A stretch of 64,000 nt of DNA from Xanthomonas sp. (GCF_017163755.1 NZ_JAFIWC010000029.1:1-64000), one strand, 5' to 3'. Positions 22,747 to 33,741 are shown, numbered from the stretch's first letter. The notes: a model not told the origin generated them from the sequence alone. Program-made: numbers and translations.

Positions 22747-23631
22747 TCATCCGGCCGCCTGCACCGGCACGCAGATGTCCGCGCGCAGGATGGACGCCGG
22801 GACCTCCTCCGGATCGTCCAGGTAGTGGAAGTGCAGCGGCTGATCGCGCAGCAGATGGCCGCTGCCCGGCAGCCACCCGGCGATCAACCGGTCCACCTCG
22901 GCGTCCAGCTCGTGGTAGGGGCCGACGTGGCGCAGCACCGCGTACAGGCCGCCGCCGAGCACGCGCCGCTGCAGCGGCGGCGGCGGATCGACCGCCGCGG
23001 CGAATCCCATCGCGCAGTCGAATTCCAGGTCGCGCGGCGGCAGGTCGCGGTGGTCGCCCAGCGGGATGCCCACCAGCCGCTCCAGGCGCTCGGCGATGCC
23101 GGCGCGCATCGCCCAGGCGAACAGCCGGCCGAAGCCGCGGTCGAGATCGTCGAAGGCGCCGCGCTTGCGCAGCACCACCAGCTCGAACGGCGCCAGGGTC
23201 TGCACGCTGACCTGCAGCGGCGCCGCGGCGTCGGCCGCCACCGCCGGCTGCGCCAGCTCGCGCTGCTTGGCCTGCAGCCGTTCCGGCGCGGCGCGCAGTT
23301 CGCTCGGGGTGGCATCCAGCGCCTGCCGGAATGCGCGCGCCAGCGCCTGCGAGGTCTCGTAGCCCACCGCCAGCGCCACCTCGGTGACCGGTCGCGCGGT
23401 GCCGCCCAACAGCTGCAGCGCGCGCAGCAGGCGCAGCCGGGCGACGGTCCGGCCGACCGTCTCGCCGGTCAGCGCGCGGTAGATGCGGTGGAAATGGAAC
23501 GGCGACAGGTGCGCCACCGCCGCCAGCTCGGCCAGGTCCGGCAGCGGCGCGTTGTCCTGCACCGCCTTCTGCAGGTGGGCGACGACGCGCTCGATGGCGC
23601 GTGCATAGGCGTGGCGTGCGGCGAGGTTCAT
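22747..23631 (-). CDS. AraC-family regulator with GyrI-like ligand domain
   Basis: 294-residue transcription regulator of the Rob/SoxS type. The N-terminal AraC double helix-turn-helix (about 10-110) includes VAHLSPFHFHRIYRALTGE and VALAVGYETSQALARAFRQ. The C-terminal GyrI-like domain (about 145-294) contains VVLRKRGAFDD, GIPLGDH and YAVLRHVGPYHELD and would bind a small hydrophobic effector. The start at 23631 (MNLAARHAYARAIERVV) is typical. A longer frame with 12 more codons is unlikely. The gene lies just downstream of the MFS pump on the same strand, separated by about 75 bp. Confidence 0.88.
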   Translation of the reverse strand: MNLAARHAYARAIERVVAHLQKAVQDNAPLPDLAELAAVAHLSPFHFHRIYRALTGETVGRTVARLRLLRALQLLGGTARPVTEVALAVGYETSQALARAFRQALDATPSELRAAPERLQAKQRELAQPAVAADAAAPLQVSVQTLAPFELVVLRKRGAFDDLDRGFGRLFAWAMRAGIAERLERLVGIPLGDHRDLPPRDLEFDCAMGFAAAVDPPPPLQRRVLGGGLYAVLRHVGPYHELDAEVDRLIAGWLPGSGHLLRDQPLHFHYLDDPEEVPASILRADICVPVQAAG

Positions 23632-23707
23632 GGCGGGCTCCGGTAGGCGAGGACCGCAGCCTCCCATGGCGGCGGCCGCACGGCGGTCCCGATCTTGCGC
23701 GATCGCG

Positions 23708-24922
23708 CTAAGGCCTGCCCGGCGGCGCCGCGCGCCGTCCCGGCAGCAGCGCCGCCACGATCCCGAGCAGCGGCAGGAAGGACATGGCCTGGTAGACGAA
23801 CTCGATGCCGGCGCGGTCGGCCAGCAGGCCGAGCACCGCCGCGCCCAGCCCGCCCATGCCGAAGGCGAAGCCGAAGAACAGCCCCGACACGGTGCCGATG
23901 CGGCTGGGCATCATCTCCTGCGCGTACACCAGGATCGCCGAGAACGCCGAGGACAGCACGAAGCCGATCACCACGGTCAGCGCCGTGGCCCAGTGCAGCC
24001 CCACGTACGGCAGCGCCAGCGCGAACGGCGCCACGCCCAGGATCGAGGCCCAGATCACCGGCTTGCGCCCGATGCGGTCGCCGACCGGCCCGCCGATCAC
24101 GGTGCCGGCCGCCGAGGCGAGCAGGAACGCGAATAGGTGCAGCTGCGCGCTCTGCACCGACACGCCGAAGCGGTGGATCAGGTAGAAGGTGTAGTAGCTG
24201 CTGATGCCGGCGATGTAGAAGTACTTGGAGAAGATCAGCACCAGCAGGATCGCGATGATCCGCGTCACCATCGCCCGCGGCAGCGGCGCCGCGGCGGGTG
24301 CGGGACGCGGCGTGGCGCGCGCGGCATGCAGGTGCAGCGCATACCAGCGGCCGACATAGGACAGCAGGCCGATGCCGAGCAGCGCGGCGCCGCCGAACCA
24401 GGCCACGCTGTGCTGGCCGTTGGGCACGATCACCGCCGCGGCGATCAGCGGCCCGAGCGCGGTGCCGGCGTTGCCGCCGACCTGGAACACCGACTGCGCC
24501 ATCCCGTGCCGGCCGCCCGAGGCCAGCCGCGCGATCCGCGACGACTCCGGATGGAAGATCGCCGAGCCCACGCCGACCAGCGCCGCGGCCAGCAGCACCA
24601 TCGCAAAGCTCGGCGCATAGGCCAGCAGCAGCAGCCCGCACAGCGTGGACCCCATGCCCAGCGGCAACGAATACGGCGCCGGCCGGCGGTCGGTGCGCAG
24701 CCCGATCAGCGGCTGGAACAGCGAGGCGGTCAACTGGTAGGTCAGCGTGATCAGGCCCACCTGGGCGAAGCTGAGCTGGAACTGGCCCTTGAGGATCGGA
24801 TACAGCGCCAGGATCAGCGACTGCATCATGTCGTTGATCAGGTGCGAGGAGGTGATCGCGACCAGGATGCCGACCGCGACCGGGCGGCGCGCGGCGGGAA
24901 CGGGAGTACTCACGGTGGACAT
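23708..24922 (-). CDS. fsr: MFS efflux pump, Fsr (fosmidomycin resistance) type
   Basis: 404-residue major-facilitator transporter with 12 predicted membrane helices. The sequence LINDMMQSLILALYPILK in helix 1, LTASLFQPLIGLRTDRRP after helix 2 and the HPESSRIARLASGGRHGMAQS loop are characteristic of Fsr, which exports fosmidomycin and related compounds in E. coli. The start MSTVSTPVPAARR at 24922 is right, because the frame further upstream is antisense to the divergent AraC gene. The AraC regulator transcribed away from it probably controls it. The natural substrate here is not known. Confidence 0.87.
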   Translation of the reverse strand: MSTVSTPVPAARRPVAVGILVAITSSHLINDMMQSLILALYPILKGQFQLSFAQVGLITLTYQLTASLFQPLIGLRTDRRPAPYSLPLGMGSTLCGLLLLAYAPSFAMVLLAAALVGVGSAIFHPESSRIARLASGGRHGMAQSVFQVGGNAGTALGPLIAAAVIVPNGQHSVAWFGGAALLGIGLLSYVGRWYALHLHAARATPRPAPAAAPLPRAMVTRIIAILLVLIFSKYFYIAGISSYYTFYLIHRFGVSVQSAQLHLFAFLLASAAGTVIGGPVGDRIGRKPVIWASILGVAPFALALPYVGLHWATALTVVIGFVLSSAFSAILVYAQEMMPSRIGTVSGLFFGFAFGMGGLGAAVLGLLADRAGIEFVYQAMSFLPLLGIVAALLPGRRAAPPGRP

Positions 24923-25009
24923 GGAATCGCAGGCTCCAGGGGCGACGGCCGGCGCCCGACGGGCGAGCGACGCATGGTAGGGTGCGCCGACACGACCTTC
25001 CTGCGAGAT

Positions 25010-25810
25010 ATGGCCAGCAAGCATCGCGAAAAGGGCATCGTCACCCTCTCCCCGGCGCTGGCGTCGGGCGTGGACAGCGCGCCGGCCGACGTGGTCTGCA
25101 AGGCGGTCGACTATCCGCCCGACACCTACATCGCGCCGCATCGCCATGCCCGCCACCAGCTGGTCTACGCGATGCACGGGCTGATGGTGGTGATGTCCGG
25201 CCAGGGGCGCTGGGTGGTGCCGAGCACGCGCGCGCTGTGGATGCCGGCCGGCACCGAGCACGCGGTGCGCAGCATCGGCGCGCTGCAGATGCGCAGCCTC
25301 TACGTGCGCCCGGAGGCGATCGAGCGCATGCCGGCGCAACCGGCGGTGGTGGAGGTGAAGCCGCTGCTGGCCGAACTGATCCGCAGCGCGGCGCCGATCC
25401 CGTGGGACCACGCGCCGGACTCGCGCGACGGGCGGCTGATGCGGCTGATCCTCGACGAGCTGCACGCCCTGCCCGCGTTGCCGCTGCACCTGCCGCAGCC
25501 GCGCGACGCGCGGCTGCTGGCGGTCTGCGCGGCGCTGGAGGCCGACCCGGCCGACGCGCGCACGCTGCAGGACTGGGCGTTGCGCCTGCGCCTGGACGTC
25601 AAGACGATCCAGCGCCTGTTCCGGCGCGAACTCGGCATGACCTTCGGCCAATGGCGGCAGCAGGTGCGGCTGTTGCGCGGGCTGGAACGGCTGGCCGCCG
25701 GCGACCGCGTCATCGACGTGGCGGTCGAGCTCGGCTACGACAGCCCGAGCGCGTTCACGGCGATGTTCCGGCGCCAGTTCGGCCAGCCGCCCAGCCGCTT
25801 CTTCGGCTGA
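25010..25810 (+). CDS. AraC-family regulator divergent from the Fsr pump
   Basis: 266-residue regulator with an N-terminal cupin ligand domain (YIAPHRHARHQLVYAMHGLM, then WVVPSTRALWMPAGTEH) and a C-terminal AraC helix-turn-helix pair (LRLDVKTIQRLFRRELGMTF and VAVELGYDSPSAFTAMFRRQFG). Two starts are possible, at 24974 and 25010. The second begins MASKHREKG and is chosen on length, though neither has a strong ribosome binding site. It is divergent from the MFS pump with an 87-bp gap (51 bp from the earlier start), which suggests it regulates that pump. Confidence 0.85.
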   Translation: MASKHREKGIVTLSPALASGVDSAPADVVCKAVDYPPDTYIAPHRHARHQLVYAMHGLMVVMSGQGRWVVPSTRALWMPAGTEHAVRSIGALQMRSLYVRPEAIERMPAQPAVVEVKPLLAELIRSAAPIPWDHAPDSRDGRLMRLILDELHALPALPLHLPQPRDARLLAVCAALEADPADARTLQDWALRLRLDVKTIQRLFRRELGMTFGQWRQQVRLLRGLERLAAGDRVIDVAVELGYDSPSAFTAMFRRQFGQPPSRFFG

Positions 25811-25819
25811 TCGCGCGCT

Positions 25820-26551
25820 TCATCCCAGCCACAGCGCCAGCGCGACCAGCACCGCCGTTTCGGCCAGCTCGGCCAACGCGCCGCAGGTGTCGCCGGTCAT
25901 GCCGCCGAGGCGGCGCATGCACGCGCGCCGCCACAGCGCGAACGTCGCCGCCGCGGCGAGCACCGCGATCGCCCCGCACGCGCCGGCCGCCAGGGCCGCG
26001 GCGAGCGCCAGGGCGATGGCCCACACGCACGGCGCGCGGCGCGCACCGGCCAGGGCCGTGCCCAGGCCTGCGGTGCGCAGGTACGGCGTGGACGCGAAGG
26101 CGGCGGCCAGCGCGGTCCGCGCCAGCAGCGGCGCCAGCCACAGCAGCGCCCAGCCCTGCGCCGGCAGGCTGGCCAGCGCGGCGAACTTCAGCAGCAGCGC
26201 CAGCACCACCGCCACCACCGCCGCCGGGCCGCTGCGCGGGTCCTTCATGATCGCCAGCGTGCGCGCGCGATCGCCCAGCCCGCCGACCCAGGCGTCGGCG
26301 CTGTCGGCCAGCCCGTCCAGGTGCAGGCCGCCGCTCAGCCACACCCAGGCGGCGAGCACGATCGCCGCCGCCAGCAGCGGCGCGGCGTCGCGCAGGCACC
26401 ACGCCAATGCGCACAACGCCCCCCCGAGCAGCGCGCCGACCAGCGGATACCACGGCAGCGAGCGCGCCATGGCGCCATCGCGTTCGAACACGCGCGCCGG
26501 CACCGGCAGGCGGGTGAGGAAGCCCAACGCGGCGAGCAGGCCGTCGATCAT
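25820..26551 (-). CDS. cobS: Adenosylcobinamide-GDP ribazoletransferase (cobalamin synthase)
   Basis: 243-residue integral membrane enzyme that joins alpha-ribazole (or its phosphate) to adenosylcobinamide-GDP, the last assembly step of the nucleotide loop. The N-terminal LGFLTRLPVP and the signature GGLHLDGLADSADAW with its Asp residues, then IMKDPRSGPAAV, are diagnostic. It has about six membrane helices. It is the last gene of the cobalamin operon, and its start overlaps the cobC stop as ATGA. Confidence 0.94.
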   Translation of the reverse strand: MIDGLLAALGFLTRLPVPARVFERDGAMARSLPWYPLVGALLGGALCALAWCLRDAAPLLAAAIVLAAWVWLSGGLHLDGLADSADAWVGGLGDRARTLAIMKDPRSGPAAVVAVVLALLLKFAALASLPAQGWALLWLAPLLARTALAAAFASTPYLRTAGLGTALAGARRAPCVWAIALALAAALAAGACGAIAVLAAAATFALWRRACMRRLGGMTGDTCGALAELAETAVLVALALWLG

Positions 26552-27303
26552 CGCCGACGGGCAGGACCCGGGGTCGCGCCGCGTGCCGGCGCGGGCGCGG
26601 TGGCGTCCTGCGCATGCCCGATCGCTGCGGCGCAGCCGGCGCCCGATGGCGGATCGCGCGGCCGCTCCACGGTTGGTCGCAACGTCGCCGCGGGCGCCGG
26701 CGCGTGCGCGCAGGTGGAGGCCTGCGCCGACGCGCCGGCGGCGCCGTGCGCTGGCGGCCAGCGCAACGGATACAGCGACGCATGCGCCACGTCGAACGCG
26801 CTGGCGTCGGCGAAGGCGCGCGCCTCGGCGATGCAGCGCAGCGCACGGATCGCGCCGCCGTGGGTCACCACCAGCACCCGCGCACAGGCCGGCGCACGTC
26901 CGGCCACGATCGCATCGAGCGCGGCGCGCAGGCGCGCGACGAAAGCCATGAACGGCTCGGCGGCCGGCGGCGGATGCGCCACCGGGTCGGCCCAGAAGCG
27001 GCCCAGCGCGTCGCCGTGCCGCTCGGCGAGCGTGGCCATCGGCACGCCCTGCCAATCGCCGAAATGGTATTCGGCCAGGCGCGCGTCCAGGGTCAGCGGC
27101 AGCCGCCGCCGGCGCGCCAACGCATCGGCGAACTGCGCGCAGCGACGCAGCGGCGAGGCCACGATCCAGTCCCATTCGTGCCCGTCGACCGCGTCGTTGA
27201 GCTGGGCCCAGCCGCGTCCGCTGAGCGGGTCGTCGAGCTGGCCGCGATAGCCGCGGCGGCCGGTGTCGCCGTGCCGCAGCAGGTCGATGCGCAGCTCGCT
27301 CAT
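26548..27303 (-). CDS. cobC: Alpha-ribazole phosphatase / histidine phosphatase with long C-terminal tail
   Basis: 251-residue histidine-phosphatase-superfamily protein. The catalytic [21 protein letters not shown] (R-H-G), [14 protein letters not shown] and [11 protein letters not shown] are present. The role is removal of phosphate from alpha-ribazole phosphate or from the completed cobalamin phosphate. The family is normally about 200 residues. Here the last 55-60 residues are a low-complexity Ala/Pro/Arg extension after YPLRWPPA. The extension may be a translated relic, because it runs right up to the cobS start. Both ends overlap neighbours as ATGA. Confidence 0.88.
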   Translation of the reverse strand: MSELRIDLLRHGDTGRRGYRGQLDDPLSGRGWAQLNDAVDGHEWDWIVASPLRRCAQFADALARRRRLPLTLDARLAEYHFGDWQGVPMATLAERHGDALGRFWADPVAHPPPAAEPFMAFVARLRAALDAIVAGRAPACARVLVVTHGGAIRALRCIAEARAFADASAFDVAHASLYPLRWPPAHGAAGASAQASTCAHAPAPAATLRPTVERPRDPPSGAGCAAAIGHAQDATAPAPARGATPGPARRR

Positions 27304-28346
27304 GCGCCGCAAACCCCGGCCTCGGCGAACGTCGCCATGCCGCCGTGCAACGCACAGGCCAGGCGCAGCAACGGCACCGCGCTGGCCGCGCCGCTGCCTT
27401 CGCCCAGGCGCAGGCCGAGATCGAGCAGCGGCGTGGCTTCCAGCGCGCGCAGCAGGCGCGCGTGGCCGCGTTCGTGCGAGCGGTGCGCGAACAGCAGCCA
27501 GTCGCGCACGCCCGGGTTGATCCGCACCGCGGCCAACGCCGCGGCGCTGGCGATGAAGCCGTCGACCAGCGCCGGGATCCGCGCCTGCGCCGCGGCGATG
27601 TAGGCGCCGGCGAGCGCGGCGATCTCGAAGCCGCCGAGCCGCCGCAGCCGTTGCACGGGATCGCCCGCCTCGGCATGCAGCACCAGAGCGCGGTCGATCA
27701 CTGCGACCTTGCGCGCGATGCCGGCCGCATCCAGCCCGGTGCCGGCGCCGGCCAGTTCCGCCGCCGCGGCCGGCAGCAGCGCGCAGGCCAGCGCCGCGGC
27801 CGCGGTGGAATTGGCGATGCCCATCTCGCCGCCGACGAACAGCTGCGCATGCGCCAGGCGCGCGGCGCGCACGCGGTCGGCGCCGGCCTGCAGCGCCATC
27901 TGCAGTTGCGCCGCGCTCATCGCCGGCGCCTGGCACAGGTTGGCGGTGCCTGGGGCGATCCAGGCGCGGCGCACGCCGGCGATCTCGCCCGGGTCGTTGA
28001 CCGTACCCAGGTTGACCACGTCCAGCGTCGCGCCGATCGCCCGCGCCAGCACCGCGATCGCGGCGCCGCCGCCGGCGAAGTTGCGCAGCATCTGCCCGGT
28101 CACCGCCTGCGGGAACGCCGATACGCCTTCGGCGGCGACGCCGTGATCGGCGGCGAACACGCTGATCCACACCCGCTCCAGCGTCGGCCGTTCGCGGCCC
28201 TGCCAGGCCGCCAGCTGCACCGCCACCGTCTCCAGCATGCCCAGCGCCCCCGGCGGCTTGGTCAGTTGCGCCTGCCGCGACAGCGCCGCGTCGCGCGCGC
28301 GCGCATCGGGCGCCGGACACGGCTGCGCGATCCAATCGTCCCTCAT
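27300..28346 (-). CDS. cobT: Nicotinate-nucleotide:dimethylbenzimidazole phosphoribosyltransferase
   Basis: 348-residue cytosolic enzyme making alpha-ribazole phosphate from DMB and nicotinate mononucleotide. Recognised by [41 protein letters not shown] and the C-terminal [16 protein letters not shown], which carries the catalytic Glu. The length matches the family. The start overlaps the cobU stop as ATGA, and its stop overlaps the cobC start. No bluB for DMB synthesis is present in the window, so DMB must come from elsewhere. Confidence 0.95.
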   Translation of the reverse strand: MRDDWIAQPCPAPDARARDAALSRQAQLTKPPGALGMLETVAVQLAAWQGRERPTLERVWISVFAADHGVAAEGVSAFPQAVTGQMLRNFAGGGAAIAVLARAIGATLDVVNLGTVNDPGEIAGVRRAWIAPGTANLCQAPAMSAAQLQMALQAGADRVRAARLAHAQLFVGGEMGIANSTAAAALACALLPAAAAELAGAGTGLDAAGIARKVAVIDRALVLHAEAGDPVQRLRRLGGFEIAALAGAYIAAAQARIPALVDGFIASAAALAAVRINPGVRDWLLFAHRSHERGHARLLRALEATPLLDLGLRLGEGSGAASAVPLLRLACALHGGMATFAEAGVCGA

Positions 28347-28900
28347 TGCGGTGCTCCCAGGTCATGCGTTTCGTGCGTGGGCAGCGGCCCGCCCTTGAGC
28401 AGCATCGGCAGGCCGGCCACGACGAACGCCACCTGGCCGCAACGCGCCGCCAGCGCCTGGTGCAGGCGCCCAGCCTCGTCGACGAAGCGGCGGCTGAGCT
28501 CGCCCAGCGGCACCACGCCCTGCCCCACTTCGTTGCCGACCAGGATCACCTGCCCGGGCAGTTGCGGCAGCGCCGCCAGCAGCGCGTCGCGTTCGCGCGC
28601 GAACGCGGATGCGTCCGGCGCGCCGAGCAGGTTGCTCAGCCACAGGGTCAGGCAATCGACCAGCACGCAGCGCGAGGCACGGGTTTCGGCGCGCAGCGCC
28701 GCGGCCAGCGCCAGCGGCTCCTCGACCAGCCGCCAATGCGCGGGCCGCTGCGCGCGGTGCCGGGCGATGCGCGCGTCCATCTCGCCGTCCAGCGGTTGCG
28801 CGGTGGCCAGGTAGACCACCTCGCGGCCACTGGCGACGGCCAGCCGCTCGGCCAGCGCGCTCTTGCCCGAACGCGCGCCGCCCAGGATCAGGCTGTGCAT
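28343..28900 (-). CDS. cobU: Adenosylcobinamide kinase / guanylyltransferase
   Basis: 185-residue bifunctional enzyme that phosphorylates adenosylcobinamide and converts it to the GDP derivative. P-loop [18 protein letters not shown] at the start, then [20 protein letters not shown] with the guanylylated His region, and [14 protein letters not shown] are diagnostic. The start at 28900 lies 13 bp inside the end of cobQ. A start 10 codons further up would overlap more and lacks the compact P-loop N-terminus. Confidence 0.94.
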   Translation of the reverse strand: MHSLILGGARSGKSALAERLAVASGREVVYLATAQPLDGEMDARIARHRAQRPAHWRLVEEPLALAAALRAETRASRCVLVDCLTLWLSNLLGAPDASAFARERDALLAALPQLPGQVILVGNEVGQGVVPLGELSRRFVDEAGRLHQALAARCGQVAFVVAGLPMLLKGGPLPTHETHDLGAPQ

Positions 28901-30366
28901 GCGGGCGCCTCCAGGCCGAACTGCGCGCACAGGAAACGCCGGTCCAGATGCGTATCGACCATGTCGGCCAGGCGCTCCAGCGAGCGTTCGCGCAAGGCGC
29001 GCACGTCCAGCGGCGCGGCATCGTCCAGGCCGGCCCAGCCCAGCAGCGCCGCCAGCGCGTCGGGGCTATCGAACAGGCCGTGCAGATAGGTGCCCAGCAC
29101 CTGGCCGTCGGCGGAGATCGCGCCGTCGCCGCGGCCGTCGTCCAGGCGCAGGGCCGGCCGCGCCAGCGCCGGCCCCGCGCTGATCCCGCAATGGATCTCG
29201 TAGCCACTCACCGCCGCATCGGCGAAGGCCAGCCATCCATGCGCCTGGCCCAGCTGCTTGCGCGGCGCCAGCGTGGTGTCCAGGTCGAGCCAGCCCAGCC
29301 CGTCGCTGGAACCGGCCGCGCCTTCGATGCCGTGCGGATCGTGTACCGCGCGGCCGAGCATCTGCAGCCCGCCGCAGATGCCCAGCAGCCTGCCGCCGTA
29401 GCGCAGGTGCCGCGCGATCGCCGCGTCCCAGCCCTGCGCGCGCAGCCAGGCCAGATCGGCGCGGGTGGACTTGCTGCCGGGCAGCACGATCAGGTCGCAG
29501 GCCGGCGGCGCCTGGCCCGGGCCGACGAAACGCAGCTGCACCTGCGGGTGCGCGGCCAGCGCATCGAAATCGGTGTGGTTGCTGATCCGCGGCAGCGCCG
29601 GCACCGCCACCTGCAGCCGCGCCTGCGGCTTGGCGGCAGCGGCCTGCGGCAACGCGTCCTCGGCTTCCAGCTGCAGGCCGTGCAGGTACGGCAGCACGCC
29701 GAGCACCGGCTTGCCGGTTTCCCGCTGCAGCCAGTCCAGCCCCGGCTGCAGCAGCGCCAGGTCGCCGCGGAAGCGGTTGATCACGAAGCCGCGCACGCGC
29801 GCTCGCTCGCTCGGCGACAGCAGCGCCAGGGTGCCGACCAGGTGCGCGAACACGCCGCCGCGGTCGATGTCGGCGACCAGCAGCACATCGCAGTCCACCG
29901 CTTCGGCATAGCCCATGTTGGCGATGTCGTGCGCGCGCAGGTTGATCTCCGCCGGGCTGCCGGCGCCTTCCACCACCAGCGCTGCGTAGCGTGCGCACAG
30001 GCGCGCGTGCGAGGCCAGCACTGCCTCGCGCGCGATGCGCTTGTAGTCGTGGTAGGCGGCCGCGTCGAGCGTGGCCACCGCGCGGCCGTGCACGATGACC
30101 TGCGCGCCGGTGTCGCTGTGCGGCTTGAGCAGCACCGGATTGAAGTCGGTGTGCGGCGGCAGCCCGCATGCCTGCGCCTGCACCGCCTGCGCGCGGCCGA
30201 TCTCGCCGCCGTCGGCGGTCACCGCCGAGTTCAGCGCCATGTTCTGCGGCTTGAACGGCGCCACCGCCACCCCGCGCCGGTGCAGCCAGCGGCACAGCGC
30301 GGCGACCAGCGTGCTTTTGCCGGCATCGGAGGTGCAGCCCTGCACCATCAGCACGCGCGCGCTCAC
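28888..30366 (-). CDS. cobQ: Cobyric acid synthase
   Basis: 492-residue glutamine-dependent amidotransferase that amidates four side chains of adenosylcobyrinate a,c-diamide. The N-terminal ATPase domain ([19 protein letters not shown]) and the C-terminal class I-like glutaminase with the nucleophile in [12 protein letters not shown] are both intact. A GTG start at 30366 overlaps the cobD stop as GTGA; an internal ATG six codons in gives [12 protein letters not shown] and is an alternative. The length is typical (480-510). Confidence 0.94.
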   Translation of the reverse strand: MSARVLMVQGCTSDAGKSTLVAALCRWLHRRGVAVAPFKPQNMALNSAVTADGGEIGRAQAVQAQACGLPPHTDFNPVLLKPHSDTGAQVIVHGRAVATLDAAAYHDYKRIAREAVLASHARLCARYAALVVEGAGSPAEINLRAHDIANMGYAEAVDCDVLLVADIDRGGVFAHLVGTLALLSPSERARVRGFVINRFRGDLALLQPGLDWLQRETGKPVLGVLPYLHGLQLEAEDALPQAAAAKPQARLQVAVPALPRISNHTDFDALAAHPQVQLRFVGPGQAPPACDLIVLPGSKSTRADLAWLRAQGWDAAIARHLRYGGRLLGICGGLQMLGRAVHDPHGIEGAAGSSDGLGWLDLDTTLAPRKQLGQAHGWLAFADAAVSGYEIHCGISAGPALARPALRLDDGRGDGAISADGQVLGTYLHGLFDSPDALAALLGWAGLDDAAPLDVRALRERSLERLADMVDTHLDRRFLCAQFGLEAPACTA

Positions 30367-31355
30367 CGCCGCGCCCCGCAGATCTCGCCCAGCGCGTCGC
30401 GCAGCCGCGCGTAGCCGGCGTCGTCCGGCGGCAGGCCGAAGCGCAGGCTCGGCGGCACCTCGAACAGCCGGGTCAGGATGCCGCGCGCGGCCAGCGCCTC
30501 GTGCAGCTCGGCGGCGGCGGCGTGCCGGCACCACTGGAACAAGCCGCAGCCGCCGCTCGGCGCCAGCTGGTGCGCGGCGAGCAGCGCGGCCAGGCGCGAG
30601 GCGGCCACCTGCAGCCGCAGCCGCGCCTGCGGCTGCCAGTCGCGATCGGCCAGCGCCAACCCCAGCACGTGCCGCGACGGCCCGCTCAGCGTCCATGGCC
30701 CCAGGCGCTCGCGCAACGCGCGCAACAGCGCCGGCGCCGCGGCGACGAAGCCGGCGCGCGCGCCGGCCAGGCCGAAGAACTTGCCGACCGAGCGCAGCAC
30801 GATCAGCCCGTCGCGTTCGGTCTCGCCGCACAGGCTGTGCTCGGGGGTGGCGTCCATGAACGCCTCGTCGAGCAGCAGCCAGCCGCCGCGCGCGGCCAGC
30901 TGCGCGTGCAGCGCGAGCAGGGCGTCGCGTTCGAAGCGCTCGCCGCCGGGATTGTTCGGATGGATCAGCACGATCACGTCCAGACGCGGCGCCTGCGCCA
31001 GCAGTTGCGCCGCGGGCAGCGTTTCCACCGCGTGGCCGGCGCGCCGCCAGGCGTGCGCATGCTCGGCATAGCCCGGCGCGATCACCCCGACCCGGCTGCG
31101 CGCGCGCAGCTCCGGCAGGGCCTGGATCGCCGCCTGCGAGCCGGCCACCGCCAGCAGCTGCGGCGCGCCGTAGTACGCGCAGGCCACCTCGAGCAGGCCG
31201 TCGTCGTCCTCCGGCAGCCGCTGCCAGGCGCGCGCGGGAATCGCCGGCACCGGCCATGCGAACGGGCTGATGCCGGTGGACAGGTCCAGCCATTGCGCCG
31301 GCGCGATGCCGTAGCGGCGCGCGGCGCGCAACAGGCGGCCACCATGTTCAAGCAT
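30363..31355 (-). CDS. cobD: Threonine-phosphate decarboxylase
   Basis: 330-residue PLP enzyme of the aminotransferase class I/II fold that makes (R)-1-amino-2-propanol phosphate for the corrinoid linker. [19 protein letters not shown] followed by [10 protein letters not shown] is the standard CobD N-terminus. [16 protein letters not shown] and the PLP-lysine context [18 protein letters not shown] are present. The start at 31355 has GGAG eight bases upstream. A more distant ATG at 31373 would add only six residues. About 100 bp separate it from cbiB, the largest gap inside the operon. Confidence 0.92.
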   Translation of the reverse strand: MLEHGGRLLRAARRYGIAPAQWLDLSTGISPFAWPVPAIPARAWQRLPEDDDGLLEVACAYYGAPQLLAVAGSQAAIQALPELRARSRVGVIAPGYAEHAHAWRRAGHAVETLPAAQLLAQAPRLDVIVLIHPNNPGGERFERDALLALHAQLAARGGWLLLDEAFMDATPEHSLCGETERDGLIVLRSVGKFFGLAGARAGFVAAAPALLRALRERLGPWTLSGPSRHVLGLALADRDWQPQARLRLQVAASRLAALLAAHQLAPSGGCGLFQWCRHAAAAELHEALAARGILTRLFEVPPSLRFGLPPDDAGYARLRDALGEICGARR

Positions 31356-31454
31356 GCGCGGATCTCCAGTCATCGAAGTTGCGCCGGGTGCGGCACGGGT
31401 GGCGCTGGCACGCGACCGTGCCGCGGCGCGCACGGCCGGCTATGCGGCGCGCGC

Positions 31455-32375
31455 TCATGCGGCGGTCTCCGGCAGCGCCGTCGCCAGCGCGATCGCCGCC
31501 AGCCACAGCACTGCCGTGCCCCGCACCAGCCACAGCGCGCGCGCGACCGACGCGGCGTCGGCGGCCGCGCCCTCGCCCAGCGGCGGGCGTTCCTGCCACT
31601 GTCCGTGGTACGGCGCCGCGCCGCCGAGGCGCACACCGAGCGCGCCGGCGCCGGCCGCCATCACCGGCCCGGCATTGGGGCTCTTCCAGGCCCCCGCCTG
31701 CCGGCGCCAGCAGCGCAGCGCCGCAGGCGTGCGGCCGAGCAGCGCGTAGCTCAGCGCGGTCAGGCGCGCCGGCACGTAGTTGAGCGCGTCGTCGATGCGC
31801 GCCGCGGCGCAGCCGAAACGCCGGTAGCGCGCGTTGCGGTAGCCCCACATCGCATCCAGCGTATTCGCCAGCCGGTACAGCACCGCGCCCGGCGCGCCGA
31901 GCAGCAGGCCCCAGAACAGCGCGCCGAACACCGCATCGCTGCCGTTCTCCAGCACCGATTCGGTGGCCGCGGTGGCGATCTGCGCGGCATCCAACGCGGC
32001 GGTGTCGCGGCTGACGATGCGCGCGACCGCGGCGCGCGCGGCGGCCAGATCGTCGGCACGCAGCGCCGCGATCACCGGCCGCGCGTGTTCGCCCAGGCTG
32101 CGCAGGCCCAGCGCCAGATACAGCGCCAGCGCGGCCAGGCCCGCCGCCGCCCACGGCGACCAGCGCCACAGCGCCCATTGCAGCGCGCCGGCGAGCAGCG
32201 TGGGCGGCAACACCGCCAGCGCCCACGCGCCGAGCCCGGCGCCGCGACGGTCGCGGTACAGCCGCGCCTCCAGCCATTGCGCAAGGCGCCCGAACGCGAC
32301 CAGCGGATGCGCGCGGCGCGGCTCGCCGAGCAGCAGGTCCAGCCCTATCGCGGCGATGGCGGTCAGCAGCAGCAT
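31455..32375 (-). CDS. cbiB: Adenosylcobinamide-phosphate synthase
   Basis: 306-residue membrane enzyme (also named CobD in some genera) that attaches aminopropanol phosphate to adenosylcobyric acid. The N-terminal [27 protein letters not shown], then [34 protein letters not shown] in pieces, and the loop [28 protein letters not shown] are typical of the family. The ATG at 32375 is chosen. A GTG seven codons upstream (32396) is equally possible. It has several membrane helices. Confidence 0.92.
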   Translation of the reverse strand: MLLLTAIAAIGLDLLLGEPRRAHPLVAFGRLAQWLEARLYRDRRGAGLGAWALAVLPPTLLAGALQWALWRWSPWAAAGLAALALYLALGLRSLGEHARPVIAALRADDLAAARAAVARIVSRDTAALDAAQIATAATESVLENGSDAVFGALFWGLLLGAPGAVLYRLANTLDAMWGYRNARYRRFGCAAARIDDALNYVPARLTALSYALLGRTPAALRCWRRQAGAWKSPNAGPVMAAGAGALGVRLGGAAPYHGQWQERPPLGEGAAADAASVARALWLVRGTAVLWLAAIALATALPETAA

Positions 32376-32433
32376 GGGCAACGGCCATGGTGGCACGTGC
32401 GCGGAACCGTCATGACGAAGGCAGCACTGGGGT

Positions 32434-33741
32434 TCATGCCGCCGCCCCCTCGAACAACGCCACTGCCGCGGCAGGATTGGACGGAAAGTAGAAGTGCACG
32501 AAGCTGGCGGTCAGGCGCCGCTGCCGGTACACCGCCTCGGCGCTGGGGCCGCCGTTGGGATTGCGTGCGTGCGCCAGCGGCGCCAGCGCCATTTCGGCGC
32601 GCGCGTAGTGGAAGGTGTGCCCGCGCAGCGTGCCTTCCGGCAACGCCACCTCCTGCAGGCCCAGCGCCGCCAGCCGCGGCTGCAGCGCGGCATGGCCGGC
32701 AAGCAGGCCGGCCATCGCCGCCGCCTGTCCGTCGCGATCGGCCAGTTGCTCCAGCAGGAACAGCATGCCGCCGCATTCGGCGAGCAGCGGCTTGCCGGCG
32801 CCGGCATGGTCGCGCAGCGCGGCGTGCAGGTCGTGGCGCTGCGCCAGCGCCTGCAGATGCAGTTCCGGGTAGCCGCCCGGCAACCACACCGCATCGCAGT
32901 CGGGCAGTGATTCGCCGGCCAGCGGCGAGAAGAACCGCAACTGCGCGCCGGCGGTCTGCAGCAGATCCAGGTTGGCCGGATACAGGAAGCAGAACGCGGC
33001 GTCGCGCGCGATCGCGATGCGCACGCCGCGCAGACGTTCGGGCACCGCCGCCAGCGCCGCCGGCGCGAACGCCAGCGGCGGCGGCAATGCGGTCGCCGCA
33101 TGCTGCGCCCACGCGTCGGCCAATGCGTCCAGGCGCGCGTCGAGGTCGGTCACCTCGGCCGCGGCGACCAGGCCCAGGTGCCGCTCCGGCAAGGCGAGCG
33201 CGGCATCGCGCGGCAACGCGCCGAGCCAGTGCAGGTCCGGCGGCAGGCTCTCGCGCAGCAGGCGCGCGTGGTGCGCGCTGCCGATGCGGTTGGCGGCCAC
33301 GCCGTACATCGGCAGGCCGTGGCGGTAGCACGCAAGGCCGGCGGCCAGCGCACCGAAGGTCTGCGCCATCGCCGCGCCGTCGATCACCGCCAGCACCGGG
33401 AGCGCGAAACGCTCGGCCAGATCGGCACTGGACGGATCGCCGTCGAACAACCCCATCACGCCCTCGACCAGGATCAGCTCGGCCTCGCCGGCGGCGGCGT
33501 ACAGCCGCGCGCGCACGTCGTCCTCGCCGTTCATCCACAGGTCCAGCTGGTAGGCCGGCGCGCCGCTGGCCTGCGCGTGCAGCATCGGGTCGAGGAAGTC
33601 CGGGCCGGTCTTGAACACCCGCACGCGCCGGCCCTGCCGCGCATGCCAGCGCGCCAGCGCGGCGGTGACGCTGGTCTTGCCCTGCCCGGACGCCGGCGCG
33701 GACACCAGCAGCGCCGGGCACGCGCGCGGCGCGGCGCTCAC
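32434..33741 (-). CDS. cobB: Cobyrinate a,c-diamide synthase
   Basis: 435-residue glutamine-dependent enzyme that amidates the a and c side chains of cobyrinate. The N-terminal ATP-binding domain ([20 protein letters not shown], then [14 protein letters not shown]) and the C-terminal glutaminase with [13 protein letters not shown] are present. A GTG start overlaps the cobO stop as GTGA. Its presence with CobQ shows that incompletely amidated corrinoids can be processed, although no corrin-ring genes are in the window. Confidence 0.94.
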   Translation of the reverse strand: MSAAPRACPALLVSAPASGQGKTSVTAALARWHARQGRRVRVFKTGPDFLDPMLHAQASGAPAYQLDLWMNGEDDVRARLYAAAGEAELILVEGVMGLFDGDPSSADLAERFALPVLAVIDGAAMAQTFGALAAGLACYRHGLPMYGVAANRIGSAHHARLLRESLPPDLHWLGALPRDAALALPERHLGLVAAAEVTDLDARLDALADAWAQHAATALPPPLAFAPAALAAVPERLRGVRIAIARDAAFCFLYPANLDLLQTAGAQLRFFSPLAGESLPDCDAVWLPGGYPELHLQALAQRHDLHAALRDHAGAGKPLLAECGGMLFLLEQLADRDGQAAAMAGLLAGHAALQPRLAALGLQEVALPEGTLRGHTFHYARAEMALAPLAHARNPNGGPSAEAVYRQRRLTASFVHFYFPSNPAAAVALFEGAAA

